Assembly: GCF_900188405.1 (NCBI RefSeq)
Contig: NZ_FZOF01000006.1
Span: 248,001 to 312,000, forward strand
Source: Actinacidiphila glaucinigra
GTDB taxonomy: Bacteria > Actinomycetota > Actinomycetes > Streptomycetales > Streptomycetaceae
Direction: 5' to 3'
DNA: 64,000 nt
The stretch's first letter is position 1, and the number at the start of each line of letters is the position of its first letter. Position numbers and translations under genes: made by a program. Of this stretch, positions 56,471 through 64,000 are shown one piece after another. The notes under the pieces are model-generated. The model saw only the letters and a program-made list of their open reading frames with translations, was not told where the DNA came from and ran no database searches.

Positions 56471-57804
56471 TTCGCCTCCCTGCTCGACAGCTCCAGCTCC
56501 GTCTCGCCGATCCCGAACGCCGCCGGCACGGACTCCCCCGCCAGGTGGAAGCGCTCGGCCAGTTCCCGCGGTACGGGCTGGTGGTGGAACCATCCCCGCA
56601 CGATCCGGTCGGGCCCCATCGGCTCGGCGCGGAAGCGGGTCGCGGTGGTCAGCCGGAAGGTGTCGCGGCCGCGTGAGGACAGCACGGCGATCTCGGAGAT
56701 CCGGCGGGTGCCGTCGACGTCGCGGCGCAGCTGGACGATGACGTCGACGGCGCTGTTGATCTGGTCGCGCAGCGCCTCGAAGGGGATCTTCACCTCCGAC
56801 ATGGAGGCCAGCGTCTGCAGCCTGAGCACCGCGTCCTCGGCGGAGTTGGCGTGCACCGTGGCCAGCGAGCCGTCATGGCCGGTCGACATGGCCTGCAGCA
56901 TGTCGAGGGTCTCGCCGCCGCGGACCTCGCCGACGATGATCCGGTCGGGGCGCATGCGCAGCGAGTTGCGCACGAGGTCGCGGATGGTGATCCTGCCCTG
57001 CCCCTCGACGTTGGGCGGCCGGCTCTCCAGGCGTACGACGTGCTCCTGCTGGAGCTGGAGTTCGGCGGCGTCCTCGACGGTGATGATGCGCTCGCCGTCC
57101 GGGATGAGCCCGGACAGCGAGTTGAGCAGGGTGGTCTTGCCCGAGCCGGTGCCGCCGCTGACGATGATGTTGAACTTGGCCCGCACGAGCGCGGAGAGCA
57201 GCATCAGCATGTGCTCGTCGAGGGTGCCGAGGCCGATCAGCTCGTGCAGGGCGTACGCGCGGGGGAAGCGGCGGATGGTGAGGACGGGGCCGGTCAGCGA
57301 GAGCGGCGGGATGATGACGTTGACGCGCTCGCCGGAGGGCAGGCGGGCGTCCACCATCGGATTCGACTCGTCCACCCGGCGGTTGACGGTCGACACGATC
57401 CGCTCGATGGTCTGCAGCAGCTGCTCGGGGCTGCTGAACCGGGCGGCGACGGGCTCCACCCGGCCGGCGCGCTCGATGTAGATGCGGTCCGGGCCGTTGA
57501 CCATGATCTCGGTGATCGAGGCGTCCTCCAGCAGCGGTTCGAGGATGCCCAGGCCCAGGGCCTCGTCCACGACCCGGCGGATGATGCCGGTGCGCTCCTT
57601 GGTGGAGAGCACCGGGCCCTCGCGGCTGATGATGTGGCCGAGGACGCGTTCCAGGCGCACCCGGCGCTCGGCGGCGGCCAGGGAGGACATCTCGGCGAGG
57701 TCGATCTCCTGGAGGAGCTTGGCCCGGTAGACGGCGACGAGGTGGCCCTCCTGCGTCTGCGGGGCGGTGTCCTCGTTCGCGGCGATGCGGTCGCGCAGGC
57801 TCAT
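56467..57804 (-). CDS. tadA: Tad pilus ATPase (TadA/CpaF)
   Basis: The 445-residue type II/IV secretion ATPase has the N-terminal CpaF domain (GLGILEPLLEDASITEIMVNGPD), Walker A SGGTGSGKTTLLN, the Asp box ITVEDAAELQL, Walker B RIIVGEVRGGE and the His box HDGSLATVHANS. It powers pilin polymerisation. Start ATG overlaps the stop of the upstream TadE gene. Confidence 0.95.
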   Translation of the reverse strand: MSLRDRIAANEDTAPQTQEGHLVAVYRAKLLQEIDLAEMSSLAAAERRVRLERVLGHIISREGPVLSTKERTGIIRRVVDEALGLGILEPLLEDASITEIMVNGPDRIYIERAGRVEPVAARFSSPEQLLQTIERIVSTVNRRVDESNPMVDARLPSGERVNVIIPPLSLTGPVLTIRRFPRAYALHELIGLGTLDEHMLMLLSALVRAKFNIIVSGGTGSGKTTLLNSLSGLIPDGERIITVEDAAELQLQQEHVVRLESRPPNVEGQGRITIRDLVRNSLRMRPDRIIVGEVRGGETLDMLQAMSTGHDGSLATVHANSAEDAVLRLQTLASMSEVKIPFEALRDQINSAVDVIVQLRRDVDGTRRISEIAVLSSRGRDTFRLTTATRFRAEPMGPDRIVRGWFHHQPVPRELAERFHLAGESVPAAFGIGETELELSSREAK

Positions 57805-58202
57805 TCGTCGGCCCCTTCGTCGTCCTCCCTGGGCATCGTGGCGGTCCGGGTGACGGAGCCGGGGCTCAGGCCCGGGAGCACCGACGGGATCTCCACGGTC
57901 GCCGTGGCCCGCACCGAGTCCCCGCTGTCGCCGGTGGTGCCGATCCGGGTGCCGTCCTGCAGCCAGGAGCTCACGGCCTGGGTGCCCGCCACGGAGCCGC
58001 TCACCGGGGGGTCGTGCAGCGCCGCCATGCGCGCGGCGGCGCGGGCGGCCGTGCCGGCCTGGGCCGCGGTGTAGGCGGCGAGGCCCAACTGCACGCCCGC
58101 GAGGGCGATCAGCAGCAGGATCGGCAGCATCCCCAGGAACTCCAGGGAGGCGCTGCCGCGGTCGCGGGAGCGCGGGCGGGCGCGGCGGGTCCGGGCCGTC
58201 AC
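57801..58202 (-). CDS. TadE-like minor pilin
   Basis: GTG overlaps the next upstream stop. The 133-residue protein has an Arg-rich leader, then GSASLEFLGMLPILLLIALAGVQLGLAAY with the pseudopilin Glu, followed by GTAARAAARMAAL. It is the TadE family layout. Confidence 0.85.
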   Translation of the reverse strand: MTARTRRARPRSRDRGSASLEFLGMLPILLLIALAGVQLGLAAYTAAQAGTAARAAARMAALHDPPVSGSVAGTQAVSSWLQDGTRIGTTGDSGDSVRATATVEIPSVLPGLSPGSVTRTATMPREDDEGADE

Positions 58203-59764
58203 GGTGCGGCCGCCTCTTCGTCGACGGCCGAGGCGTGGCCGTGGACGGTCAGCGGGAAGTCGATCGCGCCGGGGAAGAGGACGGGGACCTTCAGGCCCAC
58301 GGTGACCCCGACCATGCCGTCGGTCCCGGTGGTGCCGAAGTCCTCGATCCCCCAGGCGCCCGGCAGGTCCTCGGCGGCCGCCGCCCGGGCGTCCTCGCCG
58401 ACCGCCGCCGCGCGGGCGGCCCGGTCGGCGGCGTGGCCGGCGAGGGTGAAGGTGTACCCGGTCAGCACCGCCTGCCAGACCAGGACGAGCACCAGCAGGA
58501 TCAGCGGTGTCATGCCGAGCGTCTCCAGGACGACCTGGCCCTGTTCGCCGCGGCCGCGGCGGCCCCGGCGGGACGGCACGGCCTGCCCGGGCCCGGTGAG
58601 GCCGATCTCCGCGGCGAGCGTCCACACGCCCTGCTTGACGGTGGAGCGGTTGTCGAGGTCCTGGAGCCGTCCGGCGTCCACCACCGCCTGCAGTTCCCGG
58701 AAGGCGGCGGGGACCACGGCGGAGGCGATCCGGGTACCGGTGATCCGGGCGATCAGCGAGGGCTGTATCTCGCTGCCGCGGGTGTGCCGGTTGACGGCGA
58801 CGACGACGTCCTGGGGCTTGCGGATCTGCAGCCGGTCCCACATGCGCACCATGCGCTTGGCGGCGCGCACGGCGACCACGTCGGGCGTGGTGACCAGCAG
58901 CGCGGTGTCCGCGGTCTCGACGGCGACCGCGTTGGCGCCGGTCATCTGGGTGCCGCAGTCGACGACCACGACCTCGTACCGCTGCCGCAGTGCGTGCAGT
59001 ACGTGCCGGGCGGCGCGGTCGGTGACCTCCTCGCCGCGTTCCCCCTCGCCGGGCGCGAGCAGCAGCGCGGGCCCGGACTCGTGGGCGTACATGGCGTCCT
59101 GCAGCACGCGGGTGGTGACGTCGGCGATGTCCGCGAGGTCGGCCACCGAGCGGCGGAACTGGACGTCGAGGTAGGAGGCGACGTCGCCGCCCTGGAGGTC
59201 GAGGTCGACCAGGGCGGTGGACTTGCCGGCGGCCCGCGCGGCGAGGGCGAGCTGGACGGCGACGACGGTGGTGCCGACCCCGCCCTTCGCCCCGGCCACG
59301 GCGACCAGCCTGCCCCCGGGCACGGCGGGCAGCGCGGGCTGCCGGGGGCTGAGGTGGCGGCGTACGCCGGCCGCCCAGGCGGCGGCCGCCTCGACGCGGG
59401 TGCCGAGTTCGTCGTACGACAGCGGCACCCCGGCGACGCCGCGCGCCCCGGCGTCCATCGCGCCGGACAGGACGGCCGGACTCGGGTCGGCGGTGAGCAG
59501 GATGACGCCGACCGCGGGGAAGCGGAGCGCGATCTCGCGGATGACCTCGAGCGCGGGCACCGGGGTGATGCGGTCGTGGACGACGACGACCTCGGGCAGT
59601 TCGTCGACCCCGGTCTCGGCGGCGCGCGCGAGGACGTCCAGCAGGGTGGTGGAGTCCGGGAGCGCCGGTCCGGGTTCGGCTCCGGGCAGCTGGTGGAGGA
59701 CCCCGGTCAGGGCCCGGGCGGTGTCGGGGTCGGGGGTGCCCGACAGGATGCGTACGCCGGTCAC
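58199..59764 (-). CDS. CpaE-like ATPase fused to a TadE-like domain
   Basis: GTG overlaps the cpaB stop. The 521-residue protein has an N-terminal receiver-like domain (to about 140), a ParA/MinD ATPase with the deviant Walker A AGAKGGVGTT (about 157), LVDLDLQGGD and VVVDCGTQM. After residue 380 comes a second unit: GEQGQVVLETLGMTPLILLVLVLVWQ, a TadE-like membrane anchor, then a beta-rich tail. So a pilus-localising ATPase and a pseudopilin-type domain share one chain. A frameshift or fusion was not seen; the frame is continuous. Confidence 0.85.
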   Translation of the reverse strand: MTGVRILSGTPDPDTARALTGVLHQLPGAEPGPALPDSTTLLDVLARAAETGVDELPEVVVVHDRITPVPALEVIREIALRFPAVGVILLTADPSPAVLSGAMDAGARGVAGVPLSYDELGTRVEAAAAWAAGVRRHLSPRQPALPAVPGGRLVAVAGAKGGVGTTVVAVQLALAARAAGKSTALVDLDLQGGDVASYLDVQFRRSVADLADIADVTTRVLQDAMYAHESGPALLLAPGEGERGEEVTDRAARHVLHALRQRYEVVVVDCGTQMTGANAVAVETADTALLVTTPDVVAVRAAKRMVRMWDRLQIRKPQDVVVAVNRHTRGSEIQPSLIARITGTRIASAVVPAAFRELQAVVDAGRLQDLDNRSTVKQGVWTLAAEIGLTGPGQAVPSRRGRRGRGEQGQVVLETLGMTPLILLVLVLVWQAVLTGYTFTLAGHAADRAARAAAVGEDARAAAAEDLPGAWGIEDFGTTGTDGMVGVTVGLKVPVLFPGAIDFPLTVHGHASAVDEEAAAP

Positions 59765-60474
59765 GAGGCGGCTCCGTCGCGGGCGAGGGTGTAGGTGCGG
59801 TCCCGTTCGGCGGGGGCGGTCGCGTCCCCCGGGGCGACGAGGGCGAGGCGTACGTGCCGGGCGAAGGACTCGGCGAAGGCGACCCGCTGGGCGTCGGCGG
59901 CGCCGAGGGCGAAGGTGATGGGGACTCCCTGGCTGCTGACGCGGCGGTTGTCGGCCCCGGTGTCGAAGGCCTTGATCTCGCCGACGTCGATGACCCGGGC
60001 ACCCGCGACGATGATCTTCGAGACCTCGGGGTCGGTGTCCCTGCGTGGTGCGAAGGTGGCGAAGATGTTGACCCTCGCCCCCGGGGTGATCTTCCCGGCC
60101 ACGCCGGTCTCCGCGTCGATCATGATCGCGATCTCCATCTGCCCGGCCTGCAGCGCGGGCCGTTCGGCGACCATGTCCGTCTGCAGCAGGGAGCCGCGGT
60201 GCAGCGGGACGGCGGCTATCTTGCCGTCCAGCCGGCCGAGATCGCGGACGGCGGTGGCGGGCAGCCACCGCTCGGGTATCCGGACCGCCTGCAGTTGGCC
60301 GCGGCCTACGGCCTCGTACGCGGGCACGTCCGCGGCCAGCCGGTACGCGGTCACCTTCGGCCCGACCTGGGAGCGGGCGTCCCCGATGACGCTGACGACC
60401 CCGGCGAACGCGGCGAGCGCGCACAGCGCGGAGACCACAAGGAGGACGACGCCGCGACGCTGACGTGAGTTCAT
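59761..60474 (-). CDS. cpaB: Flp pilus assembly protein CpaB (RcpC)
   Basis: ATG begins 237 residues. One membrane helix (8-30) is followed by a SAF domain (VTAYRLAADVPAYEAVGRGQL, HRGSLLQTDMV) and the RcpC part (IAIMIDAETGVAGKITPGARVNIFATF). It stabilises the pilus secretion channel or sits in the wall. The last gene upstream in the operon is the Zn-ribbon gene. Confidence 0.88.
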   Translation of the reverse strand: MNSRQRRGVVLLVVSALCALAAFAGVVSVIGDARSQVGPKVTAYRLAADVPAYEAVGRGQLQAVRIPERWLPATAVRDLGRLDGKIAAVPLHRGSLLQTDMVAERPALQAGQMEIAIMIDAETGVAGKITPGARVNIFATFAPRRDTDPEVSKIIVAGARVIDVGEIKAFDTGADNRRVSSQGVPITFALGAADAQRVAFAESFARHVRLALVAPGDATAPAERDRTYTLARDGAAS

Positions 60475-60486
60475 AGAGGTGGGGCC

Positions 60487-61380
60487 CTATCGCTCAAGTG
60501 CCGAGTGCTGGTGGGGGGATACCTGCGGGGCGGGGGACGCCCTGGGCGCCAGGGAGGGCGCGTGGGGGCCCGGGTGCACGACCTGGCGCGGACGCTCGGG
60601 GGGCCGGACGCGCTGCTGCCCGTCCACCGTGGCCGAGCAGAACAGGCAGCGGTCGCCGATGACGGCCAGCCCGCACCAGCCGCAGGTGTCCCGGCGGACC
60701 GAGGTGACCAGCTGGTACAGCACGCCGACGTCGGCGATGTAGGCGGTGAACTCGACGAGCCTGCCGGTGCCCCACCAGCGCGCGGAGTCCGCCGGCAGCG
60801 GTACCTCCCGCACGTGCAGGCTCCGCCAGGCGCGGGCCAGCGGCCCGGTGACCCAGCCGGCGTCGACGCCGTGGCCCTGGGCGACGGCGAGCTGGGTGAG
60901 GAAGGCCGGCCCGGCCGGCACCGCGTCGTGCCGTGCCTCGGACAGGTGCGGTTCGGGGTGCGCGAGGACGGCGAAGTGGCGCCCGGGCACGAGGGACTTC
61001 AGATGGGCGCCGACGGGCACGTCCACCCGGTCGAGCCGGGAGACGGAGCCGAGCAGGGCGCCGGAGTGCAGGTAGTGCGACAGCAGCCGCGCGGCACCGG
61101 CGAGTACACCCGGCCCGAGGTCGGTGGCGGCGAGCTGGCGCAGCTGCTCCGCCAGGAGCAGGGCGGCCAGCGGCGGCAGGTCGACCGGGACGATCGCGAC
61201 CCGGTCCGCCTCCAGGGCGGCGCGCACGGTGTGGACGCGGCGGCGCAGCGGATCGGTGGGCTCCGGCGGGACGAGTACGACGAGGTGGCCGTGGGCCTCC
61301 AGGGCCGCCGCGGTGCGCATCACGTGCTGCTCCAGCGGGAGCGCGAGATCGTCCGCCGTGACCGCTATGACGCTCGACAC
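60487..61380 (-). CDS. Zn-ribbon protein at the head of the Tad operon
   Basis: GTG follows GGGAGGTCGCGG. The 297-residue protein has no enzyme motif I recognise. Residues about 235-255 hold a zinc ribbon CGWC...CLFC. The N-terminal 80 residues are alpha/beta (VVLVPPEPTDPLRRRVHTVRAAL). It is the first gene of the leftward pilus operon, so an assembly or regulatory role is likely. Confidence 0.7.
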   Translation of the reverse strand: MSSVIAVTADDLALPLEQHVMRTAAALEAHGHLVVLVPPEPTDPLRRRVHTVRAALEADRVAIVPVDLPPLAALLLAEQLRQLAATDLGPGVLAGAARLLSHYLHSGALLGSVSRLDRVDVPVGAHLKSLVPGRHFAVLAHPEPHLSEARHDAVPAGPAFLTQLAVAQGHGVDAGWVTGPLARAWRSLHVREVPLPADSARWWGTGRLVEFTAYIADVGVLYQLVTSVRRDTCGWCGLAVIGDRCLFCSATVDGQQRVRPPERPRQVVHPGPHAPSLAPRASPAPQVSPHQHSALER

Positions 61381-61521
61381 CCGCGACCTCCCGGAACTCC
61401 CGCCCAGTCCCTGCCCGGAGAGCTTATCCCTGCGTAGCCGGAGCAGTGCGGAAAGTCGCCGAACAGTTGATGAAGTCGGTGGTACCCGCGGGACGCCGGA
61501 CTACGCACGCCGACAGAGGTA

Positions 61522-61548
61522 TTGACCGCGGGATTGGTCTGGACCAAA
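61522..61548 (+). promoter_or_regulatory. DasR-type operator in the chitinase promoter
   Basis: ATTGGTCTGGACCAAA (61533-61548) matches the DasR dre consensus ACTGGTCTAGACCAGT closely. It overlaps TTGACC, a -35-like element at 61522-61527. It lies 64 bp before the chitinase start. Confidence 0.75.
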
Positions 61549-61611
61549 CTGCGTCCACATAAGAGTGGCCACTCGCGTACCCGCCCAACTCCTCGCCCCC
61601 AGGAGGCAGTA

Positions 61612-63117
61612 GTGGAACACGCACGCCCACGGAGCACCGCCCTCAGAGCCGCGGCGGCCGTCGGCGCCGCCGCCCTCGCGGTGGCGGGACTCGTCGCCAC
61701 GTCCGGCAACGCCAGCGCCGCGGACCCCGACCTCGTGACCAACGGCGGTTTCGAGAGCGGCCTGTCCGGCTGGACCTGCACCGCCTCCAGTGGCACCGCC
61801 GTGAGCGGCCCGGTGCACGGCGGCGGTAAGGCCCTGCAGGCCACCCCGTCCTCCTCGGACAACGCGCGCTGCTCGCAGACGATCAGCGTCCGGCCGGGCT
61901 CCACGTACCGGTTGAGCGCCTTCGTCCAGGGTTCGTACGTCTACCTCGGCGCGAGCGGCAGCGGGATGACCGAGGTCTCCACCTGGACCCCGTCGGCGTC
62001 CTCGTACCAGCAGCTGTCCACCAGCTTCACCACCGGCGCGAGCACCACCTCGGTCACGGTCTACGTGCACGGCTGGTACGCCCAGCCCGCCTTCCTCGCC
62101 GACGACGTGAGCCTGCTGGGCGCGCCCGGCACCGCGACGCCCACCCCGACCCCCACGCCGACGGACCCCACCCCGACGCCGACGCCGACGCCGACCCCCA
62201 CCCCGACGCCCACGCCCACGCCCACCGGTGGCGGCTCGCTGCCCAAGCACGTGCTGACCGGCTACTGGCAGAACTTCGACAACGGCGCGGCCGTCCAGAC
62301 CATCGCGCAGGTCCCGGCCCAGTACGACATCATCGCCGTCAGCTTCGCCGACGCCACGACCACGCCCGGCGCGGTCTCCTTCACGCTCGACCCGGCGCTC
62401 AACTACCCGGTGAACCAGTTCAAGGCCGACGTCGCGGCCAAAAAGGCGGCCGGCAAGAAAGTCGTCGTCTCCGTCGGCGGGCAGAACGGCACGATCAGCG
62501 TCAGCGACTCGGCCTCGGCGAACAACTTCGCCAACAGCGTCTTCTCGCTGATGCAGACGTACGGCTTCGACGGGGTCGACATCGACCTGGAGAACGGGAT
62601 CAACGCGACCTGGATGACGCAGGCGCTGCGCTCCCTGTCGGCCAAGGCCGGCTCCGGGCTGATCATCACGATGGCCCCGCAGACCATCGACATGCAGTCG
62701 ACGTCCTTCGGCTACTTCCAGACCGCGCTGAACATCAAGGACATCCTGACCGTCGTCAACACCCAGTACTACAACAGCGGGACGATGAACGGCTGCGACG
62801 GCAAGGTGTACGCGCAGGGCACCGTCGACTTCATCACCGCGCTGGCCTGCATCCAGTTGCAGAGCGGTCTCGCCCCCTCCCAGGTCGGCATCGGCCTGCC
62901 GGCCTCGACCCGGGCGGCCGGCAGCGGGTACGTGTCGCCGGCCGTGGTCAACAACGCCCTGGACTGCCTCACCAAGGGCACCGGCTGCGGCTCCTTCAAG
63001 CCGCCGACGACCTGGCCGGGGCTGCGCGGCGCGATGACCTGGTCCACCAACTGGGACGCGACGAACGGCAACGCCTTCTCGAACACCGTCGGCCCCCACG
63101 TGCACGGGCTGCCGTAA
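61612..63117 (+). CDS. Secreted GH18 chitinase with N-terminal carbohydrate-binding domain
   Basis: GTG follows AGGAGGCAGTA. The signal peptide covers 1-36 (ALRAAAAVGAAALAVAGLVATSGNASA region). Residues about 38-170 are a CenC-like binding module (LVTNGGFESGLSGWTC). A Pro-Thr linker follows (about 172-206). The GH18 catalytic domain spans 207-501 with DGVDIDLEN (catalytic Glu at about 326) and the NTQYYNSG and GAMTWSTNWD motifs. It releases chitooligomers outside the cell; the dre site links it to N-acetylglucosamine signalling. 501 residues. Confidence 0.95.
   Translation: MEHARPRSTALRAAAAVGAAALAVAGLVATSGNASAADPDLVTNGGFESGLSGWTCTASSGTAVSGPVHGGGKALQATPSSSDNARCSQTISVRPGSTYRLSAFVQGSYVYLGASGSGMTEVSTWTPSASSYQQLSTSFTTGASTTSVTVYVHGWYAQPAFLADDVSLLGAPGTATPTPTPTPTDPTPTPTPTPTPTPTPTPTPTGGGSLPKHVLTGYWQNFDNGAAVQTIAQVPAQYDIIAVSFADATTTPGAVSFTLDPALNYPVNQFKADVAAKKAAGKKVVVSVGGQNGTISVSDSASANNFANSVFSLMQTYGFDGVDIDLENGINATWMTQALRSLSAKAGSGLIITMAPQTIDMQSTSFGYFQTALNIKDILTVVNTQYYNSGTMNGCDGKVYAQGTVDFITALACIQLQSGLAPSQVGIGLPASTRAAGSGYVSPAVVNNALDCLTKGTGCGSFKPPTTWPGLRGAMTWSTNWDATNGNAFSNTVGPHVHGLP
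62138..62226 (+). repeat. CCGACG/CCCACG-type hexamer repeats in the linker
   Basis: Tandem Pro-Thr codons form imperfect hexanucleotide repeats that can expand or contract by slippage. Confidence 0.7.
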
Positions 63118-63140
63118 CCGGCGGGACCGTCACCGACGCA

Positions 63141-63179
63141 CCGCGCCCCCGGGAGAGGTCCCGTCCCCCGGGGGCGCGG
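63141..63179 (+). terminator. Chitinase terminator
   Basis: CCGCGCCCCCGGG and its exact complement (13 bp) flank a 13-nt loop between the chitinase and the leftward RidA gene. Confidence 0.75.
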
Positions 63180-63224
63180 TGTCCCGCCGACCGCGGCGCG
63201 ACGCCCGGCAGCCGGGCCGGCAGT

Positions 63225-63629
63225 TCAGTCCAGGACCGCGAGCGCGTCGATCTCGACGAGCAGCCCGGCGGGCAGGCCGACGTAGACCGTCGTACGGGCG
63301 GCGGGGGCGCCCTTGAGGCCGGCGAAGAACTCGTCGAAGAGGGCGTTGAACTCGGGGAAGTGCGCGGTGTCGGTGAGGTAGACCCGGATCATGACGACGT
63401 CCTCCCAGGAGGAGCCGCCCTCCTCCAGCACCGCCTGCACGTTGGCGAGGGTCTGCAGGGTCTGCTCCCGCAGCCCCGGCCCCACCGGAGCGGGTGCCTG
63501 CCCCGGCACGGCGGGGCCGAAGCCGACCTGGCCGGCGACCTGCAGGATGCTGCCCTTGCGGACGCCGTGGGAGAACCTGGCCGGCGGGGTGGTGTGGCCG
63601 GCCGGGGTGATCGCGGTCTTCTCGCTCAT
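63225..63629 (-). CDS. RidA-family protein (reactive intermediate deaminase)
   Basis: ATG follows GAAGGAACCAG and gives 134 residues. The YjgF/RidA core is present: SILQVAGQVGF, NVQAVLEEGGSSWEDVVMIRVYLTD and a final RTTVYVGLPAGLLVEIDALAV; Arg in the ARTTV segment is the usual substrate-binding position. It overlaps the IclR gene's stop, so the regulator and this enzyme form one unit, probably for amino acid or imine metabolism. Confidence 0.88.
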   Translation of the reverse strand: MSEKTAITPAGHTTPPARFSHGVRKGSILQVAGQVGFGPAVPGQAPAPVGPGLREQTLQTLANVQAVLEEGGSSWEDVVMIRVYLTDTAHFPEFNALFDEFFAGLKGAPAARTTVYVGLPAGLLVEIDALAVLD

Positions 63630-64000
63630 CTGGTTCCTTCGCTCGGTCTTCCGGAGTACTCGCGGCTGATCGCCTCCGCGGTGTGCTGGACCCGCGGACG
63701 CAGCCTCAGCAACTCCTCCGCGCTGACGACCACATTGGGGGCGGAGATGGAGCACGCGGCCGCGACGCGCCCGTCGGCGCCGCGGATCGGCGCGGCGACG
63801 CAGTTGATGGACTCCTCGTGGCCGCCGAGGTCGCTCGCCCAGCCCTGCTCGCGGACCCGGGCGAGTTCGGCGAGGTGGGCGGCGGGGTCGGTGGTGGAAC
63901 GCGCGGTGTAGCGCGGGTACTCCAGGGTCCGCGCGACCGCGCGCCGCTCCGCCTCGGGCAGGTCCGCCAGGAGCAGCTTCGCCACGGCGGCCACGGTGAT
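63626..64000 (-). CDS. IclR-family regulator, effector domain (partial)
   Basis: Only the C-terminal part (about 125 residues) is in the window; the HTH is beyond the right edge. It shows the IclR effector domain: AELARVREQGWASDLGGHEESINCVAAPIRG and VAAACSISAP. It probably controls the coupled RidA gene and further genes outside. Confidence 0.85.
   Translation of the reverse strand: MTVAAVAKLLLADLPEAERRAVARTLEYPRYTARSTTDPAAHLAELARVREQGWASDLGGHEESINCVAAPIRGADGRVAAACSISAPNVVVSAEELLRLRPRVQHTAEAISREYSGRPSEGTR

Overview
The window is a high-GC actinobacterial chromosome, almost certainly Streptomyces. The pointers are GTG/TTG starts, GTGA/ATGA coupling, an ahpC-ahpD pair, a PhoH/isoprenyl-transferase neighbourhood, a Tad/Flp pilus cluster and a DasR-type site before a chitinase gene. 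About 1-41.4 kb is a siphovirus prophage that continues off the left edge; about 41.6-64 kb is host backbone with visibly higher GC.

Prophage layout. Two minus-strand small genes (1-1005) are followed by a 1.35-kb gene-free, repeat-rich stretch, then a frameshifted cytosine methyltransferase. The late module runs rightward: HNH, small and large terminase, portal, MuF-like protein, scaffold, capsid, neck genes, tail tube, tail chaperones (-1 frameshift), tape measure, Dit, Gp37-like protein with knob repeats, S74 fibre, DUF2746-like protein, amidase endolysin and holin (3.3-23.9 kb). A minus-strand block (23.9-26.1 kb) carries a Zn-binding-type protein, a DUF2637-like membrane protein and a winged-helix Rep-like protein. 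It diverges from a repressor-like gene (26.3 kb) that resembles the mycobacteriophage L5 immunity repressor in overall design. The early module (27.0-37.8 kb) has a RecB-like nuclease, thymidine kinase, RecA/DnaB-type ATPase, Hjc-like resolvase, a split primase, a metallophosphoesterase, two sigma-like small proteins and a B12-dependent ribonucleotide reductase. The right end (37.9-41.4 kb) has a Streptomyces-type regulatory cassette (DUF6879-like, XRE/DUF5753-like and small partners) and an anchored surface protein on the minus strand. No integrase gene is in the window.

The most interesting signal is a 20-bp asymmetric motif (core TGTTAAGGT, variants TGTCAAG and TGTAAAC) found at 14 mostly intergenic places across the prophage and not seen in the host part. 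It overlaps the -35 of two candidate promoters (26.2 and 26.9 kb) and sits at several gene starts. With the L5-like repressor next door, this suggests a stoperator-type immunity system. Two further operator families are visible: a doubled dyad GAGGNTGCANCCTC at 26.1 kb and a TGCAA direct-repeat pair flanking the XRE cassette (37.85 and 39.51 kb).

Host part. ahpC-ahpD starts right after the prophage. There follow an AI-2E family transporter, a secreted transglycosylase, PhoH, an isoprenyl transferase, an aldo/keto reductase, a prepilin peptidase, DUF192 and DUF3592-like proteins, an alpha/beta hydrolase, an OmpA-like secreted protein, a lipoprotein and a leftward Tad pilus operon (TadG-like, Flp, TadC, TadB, TadA/CpaF, TadE, CpaE-TadE fusion, CpaB, Zn-ribbon protein). 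The window ends with a GH18 chitinase, a RidA-family protein and an IclR-family regulator cut by the right edge.
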